64,000 bases of DNA from Pseudomonas nitroreducens (GTDB taxonomy: Bacteria; Pseudomonadota; Gammaproteobacteria; Pseudomonadales; Pseudomonadaceae), in assembly GCF_014204515.1 (NCBI RefSeq), contig NZ_JACHLI010000003.1, positions 1-64,000 of the forward strand, given 5' to 3'. The notes beneath the pieces are model-generated. The model was not told the origin of the DNA. It did no database searches and saw only the letters and a list, made by a program, of their open reading frames with translations. The translations under genes and the position numbers were made by a program. Shown here in pieces: positions 1-9,132 of the stretch (positions are counted from its first letter, which is position 1; each line of letters begins with the position of its first letter).

Positions 1-95
1 TCGAGGACTATGAAGCCCTGCTGCCCTGGATCCTCAACGCGACTGAGTAACTGCGCCTACTCGCATCGCAAGGACGTCGTCAATCAAGCGCTTAC
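1..95 (+). mobile_element. Right end of an IS66-like insertion sequence (partial)
   Basis: The first 50 bases read, in the frame starting at base 3, as the C-terminus of a protein (EDYEALLPWILNATE then stop). This resembles the last residues of IS66-family TnpC transposases. The sequence AAGCGCTTAC at 86-95 is the reverse complement of GTAAGCGCTT, and IS66-family terminal repeats begin with GTAAGCG. The element would therefore end at base 95, 45 bases after the transposase stop. The rest lies upstream of the window. Family assignment is from memory of motifs, and the target duplication cannot be tested because the left end is missing. Confidence 0.6.
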
Positions 96-1956
96 GGACA
101 ATTACCAGTACGACGGCATGCCAACGACTTCCTTCGCCTTTACCCAGGCGTTGCCACAGGCACTGTCGGACATGGCCATCTACGACAGGGTGGAAGTACT
201 GCGCGGGGCGACCGGCCTGTTGTCGGGCAGTGGTGATCCGTCCGGTACGGTCAACCTGGTGCGCAAGAAACCCACCAGCACCTTCCAGGGACATATCGAG
301 GCTGGCATCGGCTCCTGGGATCTGTATCGGGGCGAGGTGGATGTCTCCGGCCCGCTCAACGCCGGCGCATCAGTGCGAGGTCGCGCGGTGGCGGCTTATC
401 AGCAGGGCAACAGCTTCACCGACCATCTGCAGCAGGAGAAGACCATCGGTTACGGAGTGCTCGAAGCCGATCTGGACGAAGACACCCTGCTGACCGTCGG
501 CCTTGACTACCTGCGCAGCGACCCACGTGGTTTCTCCACCACCGGCCTGCCCGTGGTGGACAGCCTGGGCAACCAGTTCAAGGCATCCCGCCATGCGAAC
601 CCTGCCAGTCGCGACAGCACCAACCTGCAGGAGTCGGTCAATGCCTTCGCCTCGCTGGAGCGCAAGTTGGCCTACGACTGGAAGCTGAAGGTTTCAGCCA
701 ACTACCTGTACGGCACCCGTGATTACGACTCGATCATTGTCGGCACCACCACCGGATTCGTGAACGCCCAGACCGGCAACGGCCTGACCTATACCGCGAC
801 CAAGGGCGACAACACCCAGGAGCAGAAAGGGCTGGATGTAATGGCCAGCGGCCCCTTCCAATGGCTGGGTCGCGAGCACGAACTGGTCTTCGGCTTCAAC
901 CTCCAGGACTACGAGAACCGCCGTAACGGCTTCGGCAATCTGTTGCCCAATGGCACCAGCAACAATGGAGTCAGCGGCAAGCCGGTCAACATCTACACCT
1001 GGGACAACTACGCACCGACCGCCAGCTACAACTTCAACCGTGAGGATGACAATATCGACCAGTGGCAGACCGGCGTGTACCTGGCGACGCGGCTCAAGCC
1101 CACCGACGACCTCTCGGTGATCCTCGGTTCTCGGGTTTCCGATTACCGTTACGATGCTGAGTTGGTCTACCACGTTGCCAGTCTGGTGCCGTACGGCACC
1201 GACGATCAGGTGCGCGTCCACGGCGAAGTAACGCCTTACGCCGGCATCGTTTACGACCTCAACGACAACCACTCGGTGTATGCCAGCTACACCAGCATCT
1301 TCAAGCCGCAACCCTACCGCGATCGCTCCGGGAAGCTGCTCGATCCACGTCGGGGCGACAACTACGAGATCGGCCTGAAAAGCGAGTTCTACGGCGGCCG
1401 CTTGAATACCTCGGCGGCACTGTTCGAGGTCAAGCTGGACAACGACGCCATCGCCGACGGTACCGTGGAAGGCTATGATCTGATCACCGCCTACCGCGCC
1501 TCGAAAACCACCACCAAGGGCATCGACCTGGAAGCCAGCGGAGAGCTGCTGCCGGGCTGGAATCTGGCAGCCAGCTATAGCCATAGCGTGGTCAAGGACG
1601 CCGACCACGAGCGAGTGAAAACCACCATTCCCACCGATCTCGTGAAGGTCTTCACTACCTACCGCCTACCCGGTGAACTGGATAGCTTGACCGTCGGTGG
1701 AGGGGTCAACTGGCAGAGCAGCATCCACATGACCGTGGATTCCTGGCGTCTGCCTGGGCCAGCGAAGGTCAAGCAAAGTGACTATGCCACCGTCAACCTG
1801 ATGGGCCGTTATGACATCACCCGCCAATGGTCAGCCACTGCAACAGTCAACAACCTGTTCGACAAGAAGTACATCAGCTCACTCGACGAGAACTTCTACA
1901 GCGGATCCTGGGGCGATCCACGCAACTTCATGCTGAGTACGCGTTACGAGTTTTAA
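96..1956 (+). pseudogene. TonB-dependent siderophore receptor, 5' end lost at the IS junction
   Basis: From DNYQYDGMPTT onward this is a TonB-dependent outer-membrane receptor of the FpvA/FoxA type. It has the second half of the plug (DRVEVLRGATGLLSGSGDP, then a GTVNLVRKKP strand) followed by a complete beta-barrel ending in Phe (STRYEF). About 620 residues remain, while the family usually has about 800. The signal peptide, STN domain, TonB box and first part of the plug are missing. The frame stays open upstream to an ATG at base 10, but those residues come from the insertion sequence read out of frame, so no functional receptor is expected. In intact relatives the protein imports ferric siderophores across the outer membrane. 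The remaining frame has no stop, so the insertion is probably recent. Confidence 0.8.
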
Positions 1957-2511
1957 CCAGCTGAGCACCTGAAAGGCGCGGTTGGCAGAAACCCCCACTC
2001 CAGCGCGAAAGATGCCCCACCCAGTGGGGCATCTTGCTCGGATGCCTCAAGCGCGGAGTGGAGCCGGCTCCCGCTCTGGGTCGGTAGTGGACTCTCGCCT
2101 GGGACTGCAATCGGCCACGCGGCGAGTCGCTAGTTTTCGCTGTACGGGCAGCCCTCAAGGACCGCCGATCAGAGGTGTTGCCAACACCTCCGCAACCCGA
2201 GCCAGCGTCTCGGCGGACCTGGAAGAAGTGGCTCAACTGAGTCATTTCACCTTGCTCCCTGCTGTCGGCGAAGCCGTTCCGTATCACCGCATCCCCGAAC
2301 AGTCCTATCTGCAAACAAAGCGCTTCGTTCAGCAGTGACGTGAAGCACTGGAAGCGCCACGCCAAAGCTGCAACAGCCCCGCATCGCGCCAGCACCGGCC
2401 CATACACGGCATCCAGCGCGAGCCACCGGCGGCAGGCACCGCGCAATCAAACAAGGAACCTCGGCTCCACCAAGGTGCTCTGAGCTTTAACCGCCCACGC
2501 AAGGTACTGGC
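1957..2511. other. Intergenic stretch without a convincing gene
   Basis: This 555-base gap holds a strong hairpin at 2011-2033. Open frames on both strands (for example 1982-2338 on the plus strand) show no recognisable domain and have skewed Pro/Arg/Ser composition. I see no supported gene. The last part should carry the promoter of the exonuclease-ligase operon, but no clear -10/-35 pair was found. Confidence 0.5.
2011..2033. terminator. Hairpin downstream of the receptor remnant
   Basis: A perfect 10-base inverted repeat (GATGCCCCAC / GTGGGGCATC) encloses a three-base loop. It is preceded by AAA and followed by TT. The position about 55 bases after the receptor stop fits a transcription terminator, although the T-tract is weak on the plus strand. 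Confidence 0.65.
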
Positions 2512-3525
2512 ATGGACCTGGTCATCGCTCGCCCAGAGGGGTTGTATTGCCCGCCCGGTGATTTCTACATCGATCCCTGGCGCCCGGTGGAGCGCGCCGT
2601 CATCACCCACGCCCACGGCGATCACGCACGCTGGGGCAATCGCCATTACCTGGCGGCGGCGCCCGGCGAAGGCATCCTGCGCTCGCGGCTGGGCCAGGAC
2701 ATCGACCTGCAGACCCTGGCCTACGGCGAGCGCGTGCAGCACCACGGGGTGACGCTGAGTTTCCACCCCGCCGGGCATGTCCTGGGCTCGGCACAGGTGC
2801 GCCTGGAGCACGGCGGCGAGGTCTGGGTGGCGTCCGGTGACTACAAGGTGGAGCCCGACGGCACCTGCGCGGCCTTCGAGCCGGTGCGCTGCCACACCTT
2901 CATCAGCGAATCGACCTTCGGCCTGCCGATCTACCGCTGGCAACCCCAGGCGCAGCTGTTCGCCGGGATCGACGCCTGGTGGCGCGCCAACGCCGCCGCC
3001 GGGCGCGCCAGCGTGCTGTTCGCCTACGCCTTCGGCAAGGCCCAGCGGATTCTCCACGGCATCGACGCGAGCATCGGTCCGCTCCTGGTGCACGGCGCTG
3101 TCGAGCCGCTGAACCAGGTCTATCGGGCCGCCGGCGTGCACATCCCGCCCACCGCCCTGGCCACCGAGATCGCCCGCAACGATCCGCGGCTGCGCCAGGC
3201 GCTGATCCTCGCCCCGCCCTCGGCCGGCGGCAGCACCTGGATGCGCCGCTTCGGCGACTACAGCGACGCCTTCGCCAGCGGCTGGATGCTGCTGCGCGGG
3301 GCCCGTCGCCGGCGCGGTGTCGACCGCGGTTTCGTGCTCTCCGACCATGCCGACTGGCCGGGCCTGCTGTGGGCCATCGAGCAGAGCGGCGCCGAGCGGG
3401 TGATGGTCACCCATGGTCAGGTCAACGTGCTGGTGCGCTACCTGGGCGAGCGAGGCCTGGACGCCCGCGCCTTCCAGACCGAATACGGCGAGGAAGACGA
3501 CAGCCCGGAGCCGCCCGCCCGATGA
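2512..3525 (+). CDS. Ligase-associated DNA exonuclease (metallo-beta-lactamase fold)
   Basis: The 337-residue product is a beta-CASP/metallo-beta-lactamase nuclease of the kind encoded beside bacterial ATP-dependent ligases. The metal-binding motif HxHxDH is clear at H33, H35, D37 and H38 (THAHGDH). Further metal or active-site segments follow (HPAGHVLGSAQV, SGDYKVE, LSDHADWPG near the C-terminus). Family knowledge suggests it trims DNA ends before ligation in the cytoplasm. It is the first gene of a four-gene operon. Its TGA overlaps the ATG of the ligase gene (ATGA at 3522-3525), which indicates translational coupling. The name follows the family; substrate specificity is not known from sequence. 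Confidence 0.85.
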   Translation: MDLVIARPEGLYCPPGDFYIDPWRPVERAVITHAHGDHARWGNRHYLAAAPGEGILRSRLGQDIDLQTLAYGERVQHHGVTLSFHPAGHVLGSAQVRLEHGGEVWVASGDYKVEPDGTCAAFEPVRCHTFISESTFGLPIYRWQPQAQLFAGIDAWWRANAAAGRASVLFAYAFGKAQRILHGIDASIGPLLVHGAVEPLNQVYRAAGVHIPPTALATEIARNDPRLRQALILAPPSAGGSTWMRRFGDYSDAFASGWMLLRGARRRRGVDRGFVLSDHADWPGLLWAIEQSGAERVMVTHGQVNVLVRYLGERGLDARAFQTEYGEEDDSPEPPAR

Positions 3526-5177
3526 AAGCCTTCGCCGAACTCTACGCCCGTCTCGACGCCACCACCTCGAGCAACGCCAAGCTGGCGGCGCTGCAGGACT
3601 ACTTCGCCGCCGCCCCGGCAGAAGATGCCGCCTGGGCGGTGTACTTTCTCGCCGGCGGCCGACCGCGCCAGGTCGTACCCACGCGCCTGCTGCGCGAGCT
3701 GGCGACGCGCCTGGCCGGCCTGCCCGACTGGCTGTTCGAGGAGAGCTACCAGGCCGTCGGCGACCTCGCCGAAACCATCGCGCTGCTGCTGCCCGAATCC
3801 ACCCAGGACTCCGACGAAGGCCTGCAGTGGTGGCTGGAACAGCTGCTGCCCCTGCGCGGCCTGCCACCCGAGGAGCTGAGCGAACGCCTGCAGAACCTGT
3901 GGGCGCGCCTGGATCGGCAGAGCCTGATGGTCAGCATCAAGCTGCTCACCGGCGCCTTCCGCGTCGGCGTCTCCAGGCTGCTGGTGACCCGCGCCCTCGC
4001 CGCCCTCGCCGGGATCGACGCCAAGCGCGTGGCGCAGCGCATGGTCGGCTACACCGACCTGTCGCACCGGCCCACTGCGCAACGCTACCAGGCGCTGATC
4101 GCCGCCGAGTCGAGCGAGGAACACGCCCAGCGCGGCGGCCAGCCCTACCCGTTCTTCCTCGCCCACCCGCTGCAGGAGCCGCCGGAGCGTTTCGCCGAGC
4201 TGCTCGGCCCGGCGCGGGACTGGCTGGTGGAGTGGAAGTGGGACGGCATCCGCGCCCAGCTGGTGAAGCGCGATGGTCGCGCCTGGCTCTGGTCGCGCGG
4301 CGAGGAGCTGATCACCGAGCGCTTCCCGGAGCTGGACGAACTGGGCGCCGAGCTGCCCGACGGCACGGTGATCGATGGCGAACTGGTGGTGTGGAAGGAG
4401 CCCGCAGCGGGCAGTGACGTCATCTTCGGCATCCAGCCCTTCGCCCTGCTGCAGCAGCGCATCGGCCGCAAGACCCTGAGCCGGAAACTGCTGGAGGAAG
4501 TACCGGCCGCGCTGCTCGCCTATGACCTGCTGGAATGGCGCGGCGAAGACTGGCGCAACCGCCCCCAGGACGAGCGCCGCGCGCGCCTGGAACTGCTGGT
4601 GGCGGAGATCGGCGAGCCGCACCTGCGACTCTCCCCGCAGTTGCACGGCAGCGACTGGCACGACCTCGCCCTCCAGCGCGAAGCCTCGCGCCAGCTGGGT
4701 GTCGAAGGCCTGATGCTCAAGCGCCGCGACTCGCTGTACGGCGTCGGCCGCACCCGCGACCTGGGGCTGTGGTGGAAGTGGAAGATCGACCCGTTCAGCG
4801 TTGACGCAGTGCTGATCTACGCCCAGCGCGGCCACGGCCGCCGGGCCAGCCTCTACAGCGACTACACCTTCGCCGTGTGGGACGATTCCAGCCCCGGCGA
4901 GCGCGTCCTGGTGCCCTTCGCCAAGGCCTATTCGGGGCTCACCGACGAGGAGATGCGCAAGGTCGACGCGATCATCCGCAAGACCACCGTGGAGAAGTTC
5001 GGCCCGGTGCGCAGCGTCACCCCGACCCTGGTCTTCGAGCTGGGCTTCGAGGGTATCGCGCTGTCGAAACGGCACAAGAGCGGCGTCGCCGTGCGCTTCC
5101 CGCGCATGCTGCGCTGGCGCACCGACAAGAGCGTGGAACAGGCCGACACCCTGGCCACCCTGCAGGGCCTGCTCTGA
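3522..5177 (+). CDS. ATP-dependent DNA ligase of the exonuclease-ligase-helicase operon
   Basis: The 551-residue protein is an ATP-dependent DNA ligase with an N-terminal helical domain (about 1-200), an adenylation domain and an OB-fold. The nucleotidyl-transfer lysine is K239 in EWKWDGIR (KxDG motif). Downstream motifs include the DGELVVW segment and VEGLMLKRRDSLYG, and WWKWKID is the late KxK-type motif. This subgroup is annotated as the cisplatin damage response ligase. The start at 3522 is chosen because it overlaps the upstream stop and because MKAFAELYARLD matches the family N-terminus; the frame stays open well upstream but is not coding there. The 3' end overlaps the helicase start by one base. 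Confidence 0.88.
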   Translation: MKAFAELYARLDATTSSNAKLAALQDYFAAAPAEDAAWAVYFLAGGRPRQVVPTRLLRELATRLAGLPDWLFEESYQAVGDLAETIALLLPESTQDSDEGLQWWLEQLLPLRGLPPEELSERLQNLWARLDRQSLMVSIKLLTGAFRVGVSRLLVTRALAALAGIDAKRVAQRMVGYTDLSHRPTAQRYQALIAAESSEEHAQRGGQPYPFFLAHPLQEPPERFAELLGPARDWLVEWKWDGIRAQLVKRDGRAWLWSRGEELITERFPELDELGAELPDGTVIDGELVVWKEPAAGSDVIFGIQPFALLQQRIGRKTLSRKLLEEVPAALLAYDLLEWRGEDWRNRPQDERRARLELLVAEIGEPHLRLSPQLHGSDWHDLALQREASRQLGVEGLMLKRRDSLYGVGRTRDLGLWWKWKIDPFSVDAVLIYAQRGHGRRASLYSDYTFAVWDDSSPGERVLVPFAKAYSGLTDEEMRKVDAIIRKTTVEKFGPVRSVTPTLVFELGFEGIALSKRHKSGVAVRFPRMLRWRTDKSVEQADTLATLQGLL

Positions 5178-7789
5178 TGCCGCCGACGTCGAGCCGCACC
5201 GCGCGCCCGTCGGCCCTCTGGTTCAGCGCCCGCCAGTGGAAGCCTTTCGCCTTCCAGAAGGAAGTCTGGCGCGCCGTCGAAGCCGGCGAGTCGGGGCTGC
5301 TGCACGCCTCCACCGGCGCCGGCAAGACCTACGCGGTGTGGTTCGCCGCCCTCGACCGCTTCGCCCGTAGCGAGCCGGCCGCCGAGCAACAGGCAGCGCG
5401 GCGCAGGCCGCTGATGGCACCCCTGACCCTGCTGTGGATCACCCCCATGCGCGCCCTCGCCGCCGACACCGCCCGCGCCCTGCAAGCGCCGCTGGACGAA
5501 CTGGGCATCGCCTGGAGCGTCGGCGTGCGCAGCGGCGATACCGCCAGCGCCGAGCGCGCCCGCCAGGAGCGCCGCCTGCCCAGCGCGCTGATCACCACCC
5601 CGGAAAGCCTGACCCTGCTGCTGACCCGCGCCGACGCCCGACAGGCCTTCGCCCAGCTGCGCATGCTGGTGGTGGACGAATGGCACGAACTGCTCGGCAA
5701 CAAGCGCGGCGTGCAGCTGCAACTCGCCCTCGCCCGCCTGCGCCACTGGCAACCGCAGCTGCAGGTCTGGGGGCTGTCCGCCACCCTGGGCAACCTCGAG
5801 CACGCCCGCGAAGTGCTGATGCCCGCCGGACGCCTGGTGCAGGGCAGGACCGCCAAGGACCTGCGCATCGATACCCTGCTGCCGGCCGCCATCGAGCGCT
5901 TCCCCTGGGCCGGCCACCTCGGCCTGCGCATGCTGCCGCAAGTGGTCGAGGAACTGGAAAGCTGCGCCTCCAGCCTGGTCTTCACCAATACCCGCTCCCA
6001 GGCGGAAACCTGGTACCAGGCGCTGCTGCAGGCGCGGCCGGACTGGGCCGGGCTGCTCGCCCTGCACCACGGTTCGCTGTCACGGGAAGTGCGCGACTGG
6101 GTCGAGCTGGCGCTCAAGCAGGGCCAGCTCAAGGCCGTGGTCTGTACCTCGAGCCTCGACCTGGGCGTGGACTTCCTGCCGGTACAACGGGTCCTGCAGA
6201 TCGGCTCGGCCAAGGGCGTGGCGCGGCTGATGCAGCGCGCCGGACGTTCCGGGCATGCGCCGGGGCGGCCATCGCGGGCCACGCTGGTGCCTACCCACAG
6301 CCTGGAACTGCTGGAAGCCGCCGCCGCACGCACCGCCGTTGCCGAAGGCCGGGTGGAAGCCCGCCTGGCCCCGCAAAAGCCGCTGGACGTATTGGTCCAG
6401 CACCTGGTCAGCATGGCCCTGGGCGGCGGTTTCCGCGCTCAGGAACTGCTCGCCGAGGTGCGCAGTGCCTGGTCCTACCGCGAGCTGGGCGACGAGGAGT
6501 GGCAATGGGCGCTGGCCTTCATCCGCCACGGCGGCCACTCGCTCACCGCCTACCCCGACTACCGCCGCGCCGAGCCCGACGCCAGCGGCCTCTGGCAGGT
6601 ACCCGACGCGCGCCTGGCGCGGCGTCACCGCCTGGGCATCGGCACCATCGTCAGCGACGCCAGCCTGACGGTGCGCTTCTGGGGTCGCGGCGGCGGTGGA
6701 TCGCTGGGCAGCATCGAGGAAGGCTTCATCGCCCGCCTGCGCCCCGGCGATGCCTTCCTGTTCGCCGGCCGCACCCTGGAACTGGTGGAAGTGGACAACA
6801 TGACGGTCTACGTCCGCCGCGCCGCCAGCCGCAAGGCTGCCATCCCGCGCTGGAACGGCGGGCGCATGCCGCTCTCCGGCGAGCTGGCCGAGGCCATGCT
6901 GGCGCGGCTCGACGAGGCCGCCCGGGAGCACTACAGCGGCCCGGAGATGCGCCTGCTGCGGCCGCTGCTGGAGATCCAGAAGGCCTGGTCGGCGCTGCCC
7001 GGCCAGGCGACGCTGCTGGCCGAGACCCTGAAGTCCCGCGAGGGCTGGCACCTGTTCCTCTACCCCTTCGCCGGCCGCTCGGTGCACCTGGGGCTCGCCA
7101 GCCTGCTGGCCTGGCGCCTGGCACGGCAGGCGCCGCTGAGCTTCTCCCTCGCGGTCAACGACTACGGCCTGGAGCTGCTCAGCGCCAGCCCGGTGGATTT
7201 CGCCGCGGCCCTGGGCCCCGCTCTATTCGACAGCGACGACCTGCTGCCGGAGGTGCTCGCCAGCCTCAACGCCGGCGAACTGGCGCGGCGGCGCTTCCGC
7301 GAGATCGCTCGGATCGCCGGCCTGGTGTTCACCGGCTACCCCGGCGCGCCGAAGAGCGCCCGCCAGCTGCAGGCCTCCAGCGGGCTGTTCTTCGACGTGT
7401 TCAACCAGTACGACCCGGACAACCTGCTGCTGACCCAGGCGCGCCAGGAGGTGCTGCGCCAGGAGCTGGACGTGCAGCGCCTGCAGCAGACCCTGCAACG
7501 CATGCAGGCACTGCGCCTGGACGTGCACGCCATCCGCCGCGCCACACCCTTCGCCTTCCCGCTGCTGGTGGAACGCTTCCGTGAGAGCCTGAGTTCGGAA
7601 AAGCTCGCCGACCGCATCCGGCGCATGCTCGCCGACCTCGAAGAAGCGGCCGGCCCCGGTGGCGTGGCGAGCGACCCGACGCTACCGCTCACACTCGACA
7701 GCGACCCTCGGCCAGCCCGGCCACGAGCGCCGCGGCGGACCAGGGACGGCCGCCCGCGCCCGGCGAAACCACGGCCGGAAAACCCATGA
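5177..7789 (+). CDS. Ligase-associated DEXH-box helicase (Lhr-type)
   Basis: An 870-residue superfamily 2 helicase. Walker A is STGAGKT (K50), the DEAH-box variant is DEWH (167-170), motif III is SAT (201-203) and motif VI is QRAGRSGH. The C-terminal half carries the Lhr-core winged-helix and DUF4145-like segments typical of this class rather than a full-length Lhr. It probably unwinds DNA or RNA:DNA during repair together with the linked nuclease and ligase. The start codon overlaps the last base of the ligase stop (TGATG), and the stop overlaps the PdeM start (ATGA). The extreme C-terminus is low complexity, rich in Arg and Pro, and probably disordered. Confidence 0.88.
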   Translation: MPPTSSRTARPSALWFSARQWKPFAFQKEVWRAVEAGESGLLHASTGAGKTYAVWFAALDRFARSEPAAEQQAARRRPLMAPLTLLWITPMRALAADTARALQAPLDELGIAWSVGVRSGDTASAERARQERRLPSALITTPESLTLLLTRADARQAFAQLRMLVVDEWHELLGNKRGVQLQLALARLRHWQPQLQVWGLSATLGNLEHAREVLMPAGRLVQGRTAKDLRIDTLLPAAIERFPWAGHLGLRMLPQVVEELESCASSLVFTNTRSQAETWYQALLQARPDWAGLLALHHGSLSREVRDWVELALKQGQLKAVVCTSSLDLGVDFLPVQRVLQIGSAKGVARLMQRAGRSGHAPGRPSRATLVPTHSLELLEAAAARTAVAEGRVEARLAPQKPLDVLVQHLVSMALGGGFRAQELLAEVRSAWSYRELGDEEWQWALAFIRHGGHSLTAYPDYRRAEPDASGLWQVPDARLARRHRLGIGTIVSDASLTVRFWGRGGGGSLGSIEEGFIARLRPGDAFLFAGRTLELVEVDNMTVYVRRAASRKAAIPRWNGGRMPLSGELAEAMLARLDEAAREHYSGPEMRLLRPLLEIQKAWSALPGQATLLAETLKSREGWHLFLYPFAGRSVHLGLASLLAWRLARQAPLSFSLAVNDYGLELLSASPVDFAAALGPALFDSDDLLPEVLASLNAGELARRRFREIARIAGLVFTGYPGAPKSARQLQASSGLFFDVFNQYDPDNLLLTQARQEVLRQELDVQRLQQTLQRMQALRLDVHAIRRATPFAFPLLVERFRESLSSEKLADRIRRMLADLEEAAGPGGVASDPTLPLTLDSDPRPARPRAPRRTRDGRPRPAKPRPENP

Positions 7790-8475
7790 ATCCCTGCCAT
7801 CCCGACGGCCTGAGCATCCGCGTGGCCGGTAGCGAACTCTGCCTGCTGGCGGAGAAGGCCGTCTGGTGGCCCGAGCCGGGAGTGCTGCTGGTCGCCGACA
7901 TCCACTTCGGCAAGGCCGCCAGCTACCGGGCGCTGGGCCAGCCGGTGCCGGCCGGCACCACCGCCGGCAACCTGCAGCGCCTGGACGCCCTGCTGGCGCG
8001 CCTGCCCTGCCAGCGACTGATCTTCCTCGGCGATTTCCTGCACAGCGCCCAGGCGCGCAGCGCCGCCACCCTCGACGCCCTCGCCGAATGGCGGAGCCGC
8101 CATGCCGCCCTGGCGATCACCCTGGTGCGCGGCAACCACGACCGTCACGCCGGCGATCCGCCGCCCGGCCTGGGCATCGAGGTGGTCGAGGAGCCGCTGC
8201 TGCTCGGCCCGTTCGCATTGCAGCACGAACCCCACCTGCACCCCGACCGCCACGTGCTGGCCGGGCACCTGCACCCGGCCTACCGGCTGCGCGGCCGCGG
8301 CCGGCAACAGGTGCGCCTGCCCTGCTTCGTCATCGGCGAAAGGTTGAGCCTGTTGCCTGCATTCGGCAGTTTCACCGGCGCCATGACCCTCGACGCGCAG
8401 CCCGGCCAGCGCCTGTTCGTGGTCGGCGACGGCGGCGTCTGGGAAGTGCCCGGAGAGCCGCCCGGTACGCCCTGA
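7786..8475 (+). CDS. pdeM: Ligase-associated metallophosphoesterase PdeM
   Basis: A 229-residue calcineurin-like phosphoesterase. The metal ligands are visible: DIH (D38, H40), GDF (D83), GNHDRH (N117, H118) and GHLH near residue 163. It closes the four-gene DNA repair operon and starts inside the helicase stop. Members of this family are encoded with the ligase, exonuclease and helicase in many proteobacteria and are thought to process DNA ends or nucleotide phosphoesters; the exact reaction is unsettled. The next gene is 114 bases away and has its own operator, so this is probably the operon end. The last codons are Gly/Pro rich. No signal peptide is present. Confidence 0.85.
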   Translation: MNPCHPDGLSIRVAGSELCLLAEKAVWWPEPGVLLVADIHFGKAASYRALGQPVPAGTTAGNLQRLDALLARLPCQRLIFLGDFLHSAQARSAATLDALAEWRSRHAALAITLVRGNHDRHAGDPPPGLGIEVVEEPLLLGPFALQHEPHLHPDRHVLAGHLHPAYRLRGRGRQQVRLPCFVIGERLSLLPAFGSFTGAMTLDAQPGQRLFVVGDGGVWEVPGEPPGTP

Positions 8476-8533
8476 ACGGGAGATTCGCAGCGGCCCTGCC
8501 GACCACCTCATCACGACCGGCCTCAGCAATAAC

Positions 8534-8557
8534 TGTACAAGATTGATTTTTTGTACA
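8534..8557. promoter_or_regulatory. LitR-type operator TGTACA-N12-TGTACA
   Basis: Two perfect TGTACA hexamers at 8534-8539 and 8552-8557 are separated by exactly 12 bases. They lie 33 bases before the start of the chalcone-isomerase-like gene. The arrangement matches the site reported for class II LitR (PplR) regulators in Pseudomonas putida. A near-identical copy precedes the convergent operon at 16634-16657, and a LitR gene lies in the same locus. Confidence 0.8.
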
Positions 8558-8589
8558 AGTATCAGGACAGATACCGGCAGGCCGTCCCC

Positions 8590-9132
8590 ATGCGCGCATT
8601 CACCACCTCCACTGCCCTCTGCTGGAGCATTGCCCTGCTCTGCAGCCTCTGGGCCTCGACCAGCCAGGCCGACTGGCGCAGCGAGCTGCCGGGGGCCGTG
8701 ATGATCGGCCAGGGCCGCTTCACCTGGTTCGGCCTGACGGTGTACGAGGCGCGCCTGTGGAGCGCCGGGCGTCCCGTGGAGTGGCAACAGCCCTTCGCCC
8801 TGGAACTGATCTACCGCAGGGCACTGTCCCGCGACACCCTGGTCCAGGCCAGCGTCGACGAGATGCGCCGCCTGGGCAACCACGATGAACCGCTGCTGGC
8901 CGACTGGGCCGGGGAAATGCGCCAGGCCTTCGTCGACGTGCGCGAGGGCCAGCGGATCACCGGGCTCTATCACCCCGACCAAGGCTGTCGCTTCTACGTC
9001 GACGGCCAGTTTCGCCATGAGGTGACCGACGCGCGCTTCGCCCGCGCGTTCTTTGCCATCTGGCTGGACCCGCGCACGCGCAAGCCCGAACTGCGCCGCG
9101 AGCTGCTGGGCCTGAACGGAGACCAACCATGA
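8590..9132 (+). CDS. Chalcone-isomerase-like periplasmic protein
   Basis: The 180-residue product starts with a clear Sec signal peptide (hydrophobic stretch ending ASTSQA, cleavage before DWRSELP). The mature part resembles the chalcone-isomerase-like family found in bacteria (GRFTWFGLTVYEARLW). In bacteria this fold is usually non-catalytic and is thought to bind fatty acids or lipids. A longer frame begins at 8551, but it would start inside the operator, so the ATG at 8590 is preferred. The gene is first in a five-gene operon with DUF3833, DUF6482, a photolyase-related protein and DUF2256, and is probably induced by light through LitR. It overlaps the next gene by four bases. Confidence 0.75.
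   Translation: MRAFTTSTALCWSIALLCSLWASTSQADWRSELPGAVMIGQGRFTWFGLTVYEARLWSAGRPVEWQQPFALELIYRRALSRDTLVQASVDEMRRLGNHDEPLLADWAGEMRQAFVDVREGQRITGLYHPDQGCRFYVDGQFRHEVTDARFARAFFAIWLDPRTRKPELRRELLGLNGDQP

Noticed and set aside
694..1608. A 304-residue minus-strand frame inside the receptor remnant
   Set aside because: It has no recognisable domain and lies opposite intact beta-barrel coding sequence.
1982..2338. A 118-residue frame in the gap after the receptor
   Set aside because: It covers the terminator hairpin, lacks a ribosome binding site and shows no known family.
8551..8589. An upstream extension of the chalcone-isomerase-like gene
   Set aside because: It would start within the LitR operator and lies before the obvious signal peptide.
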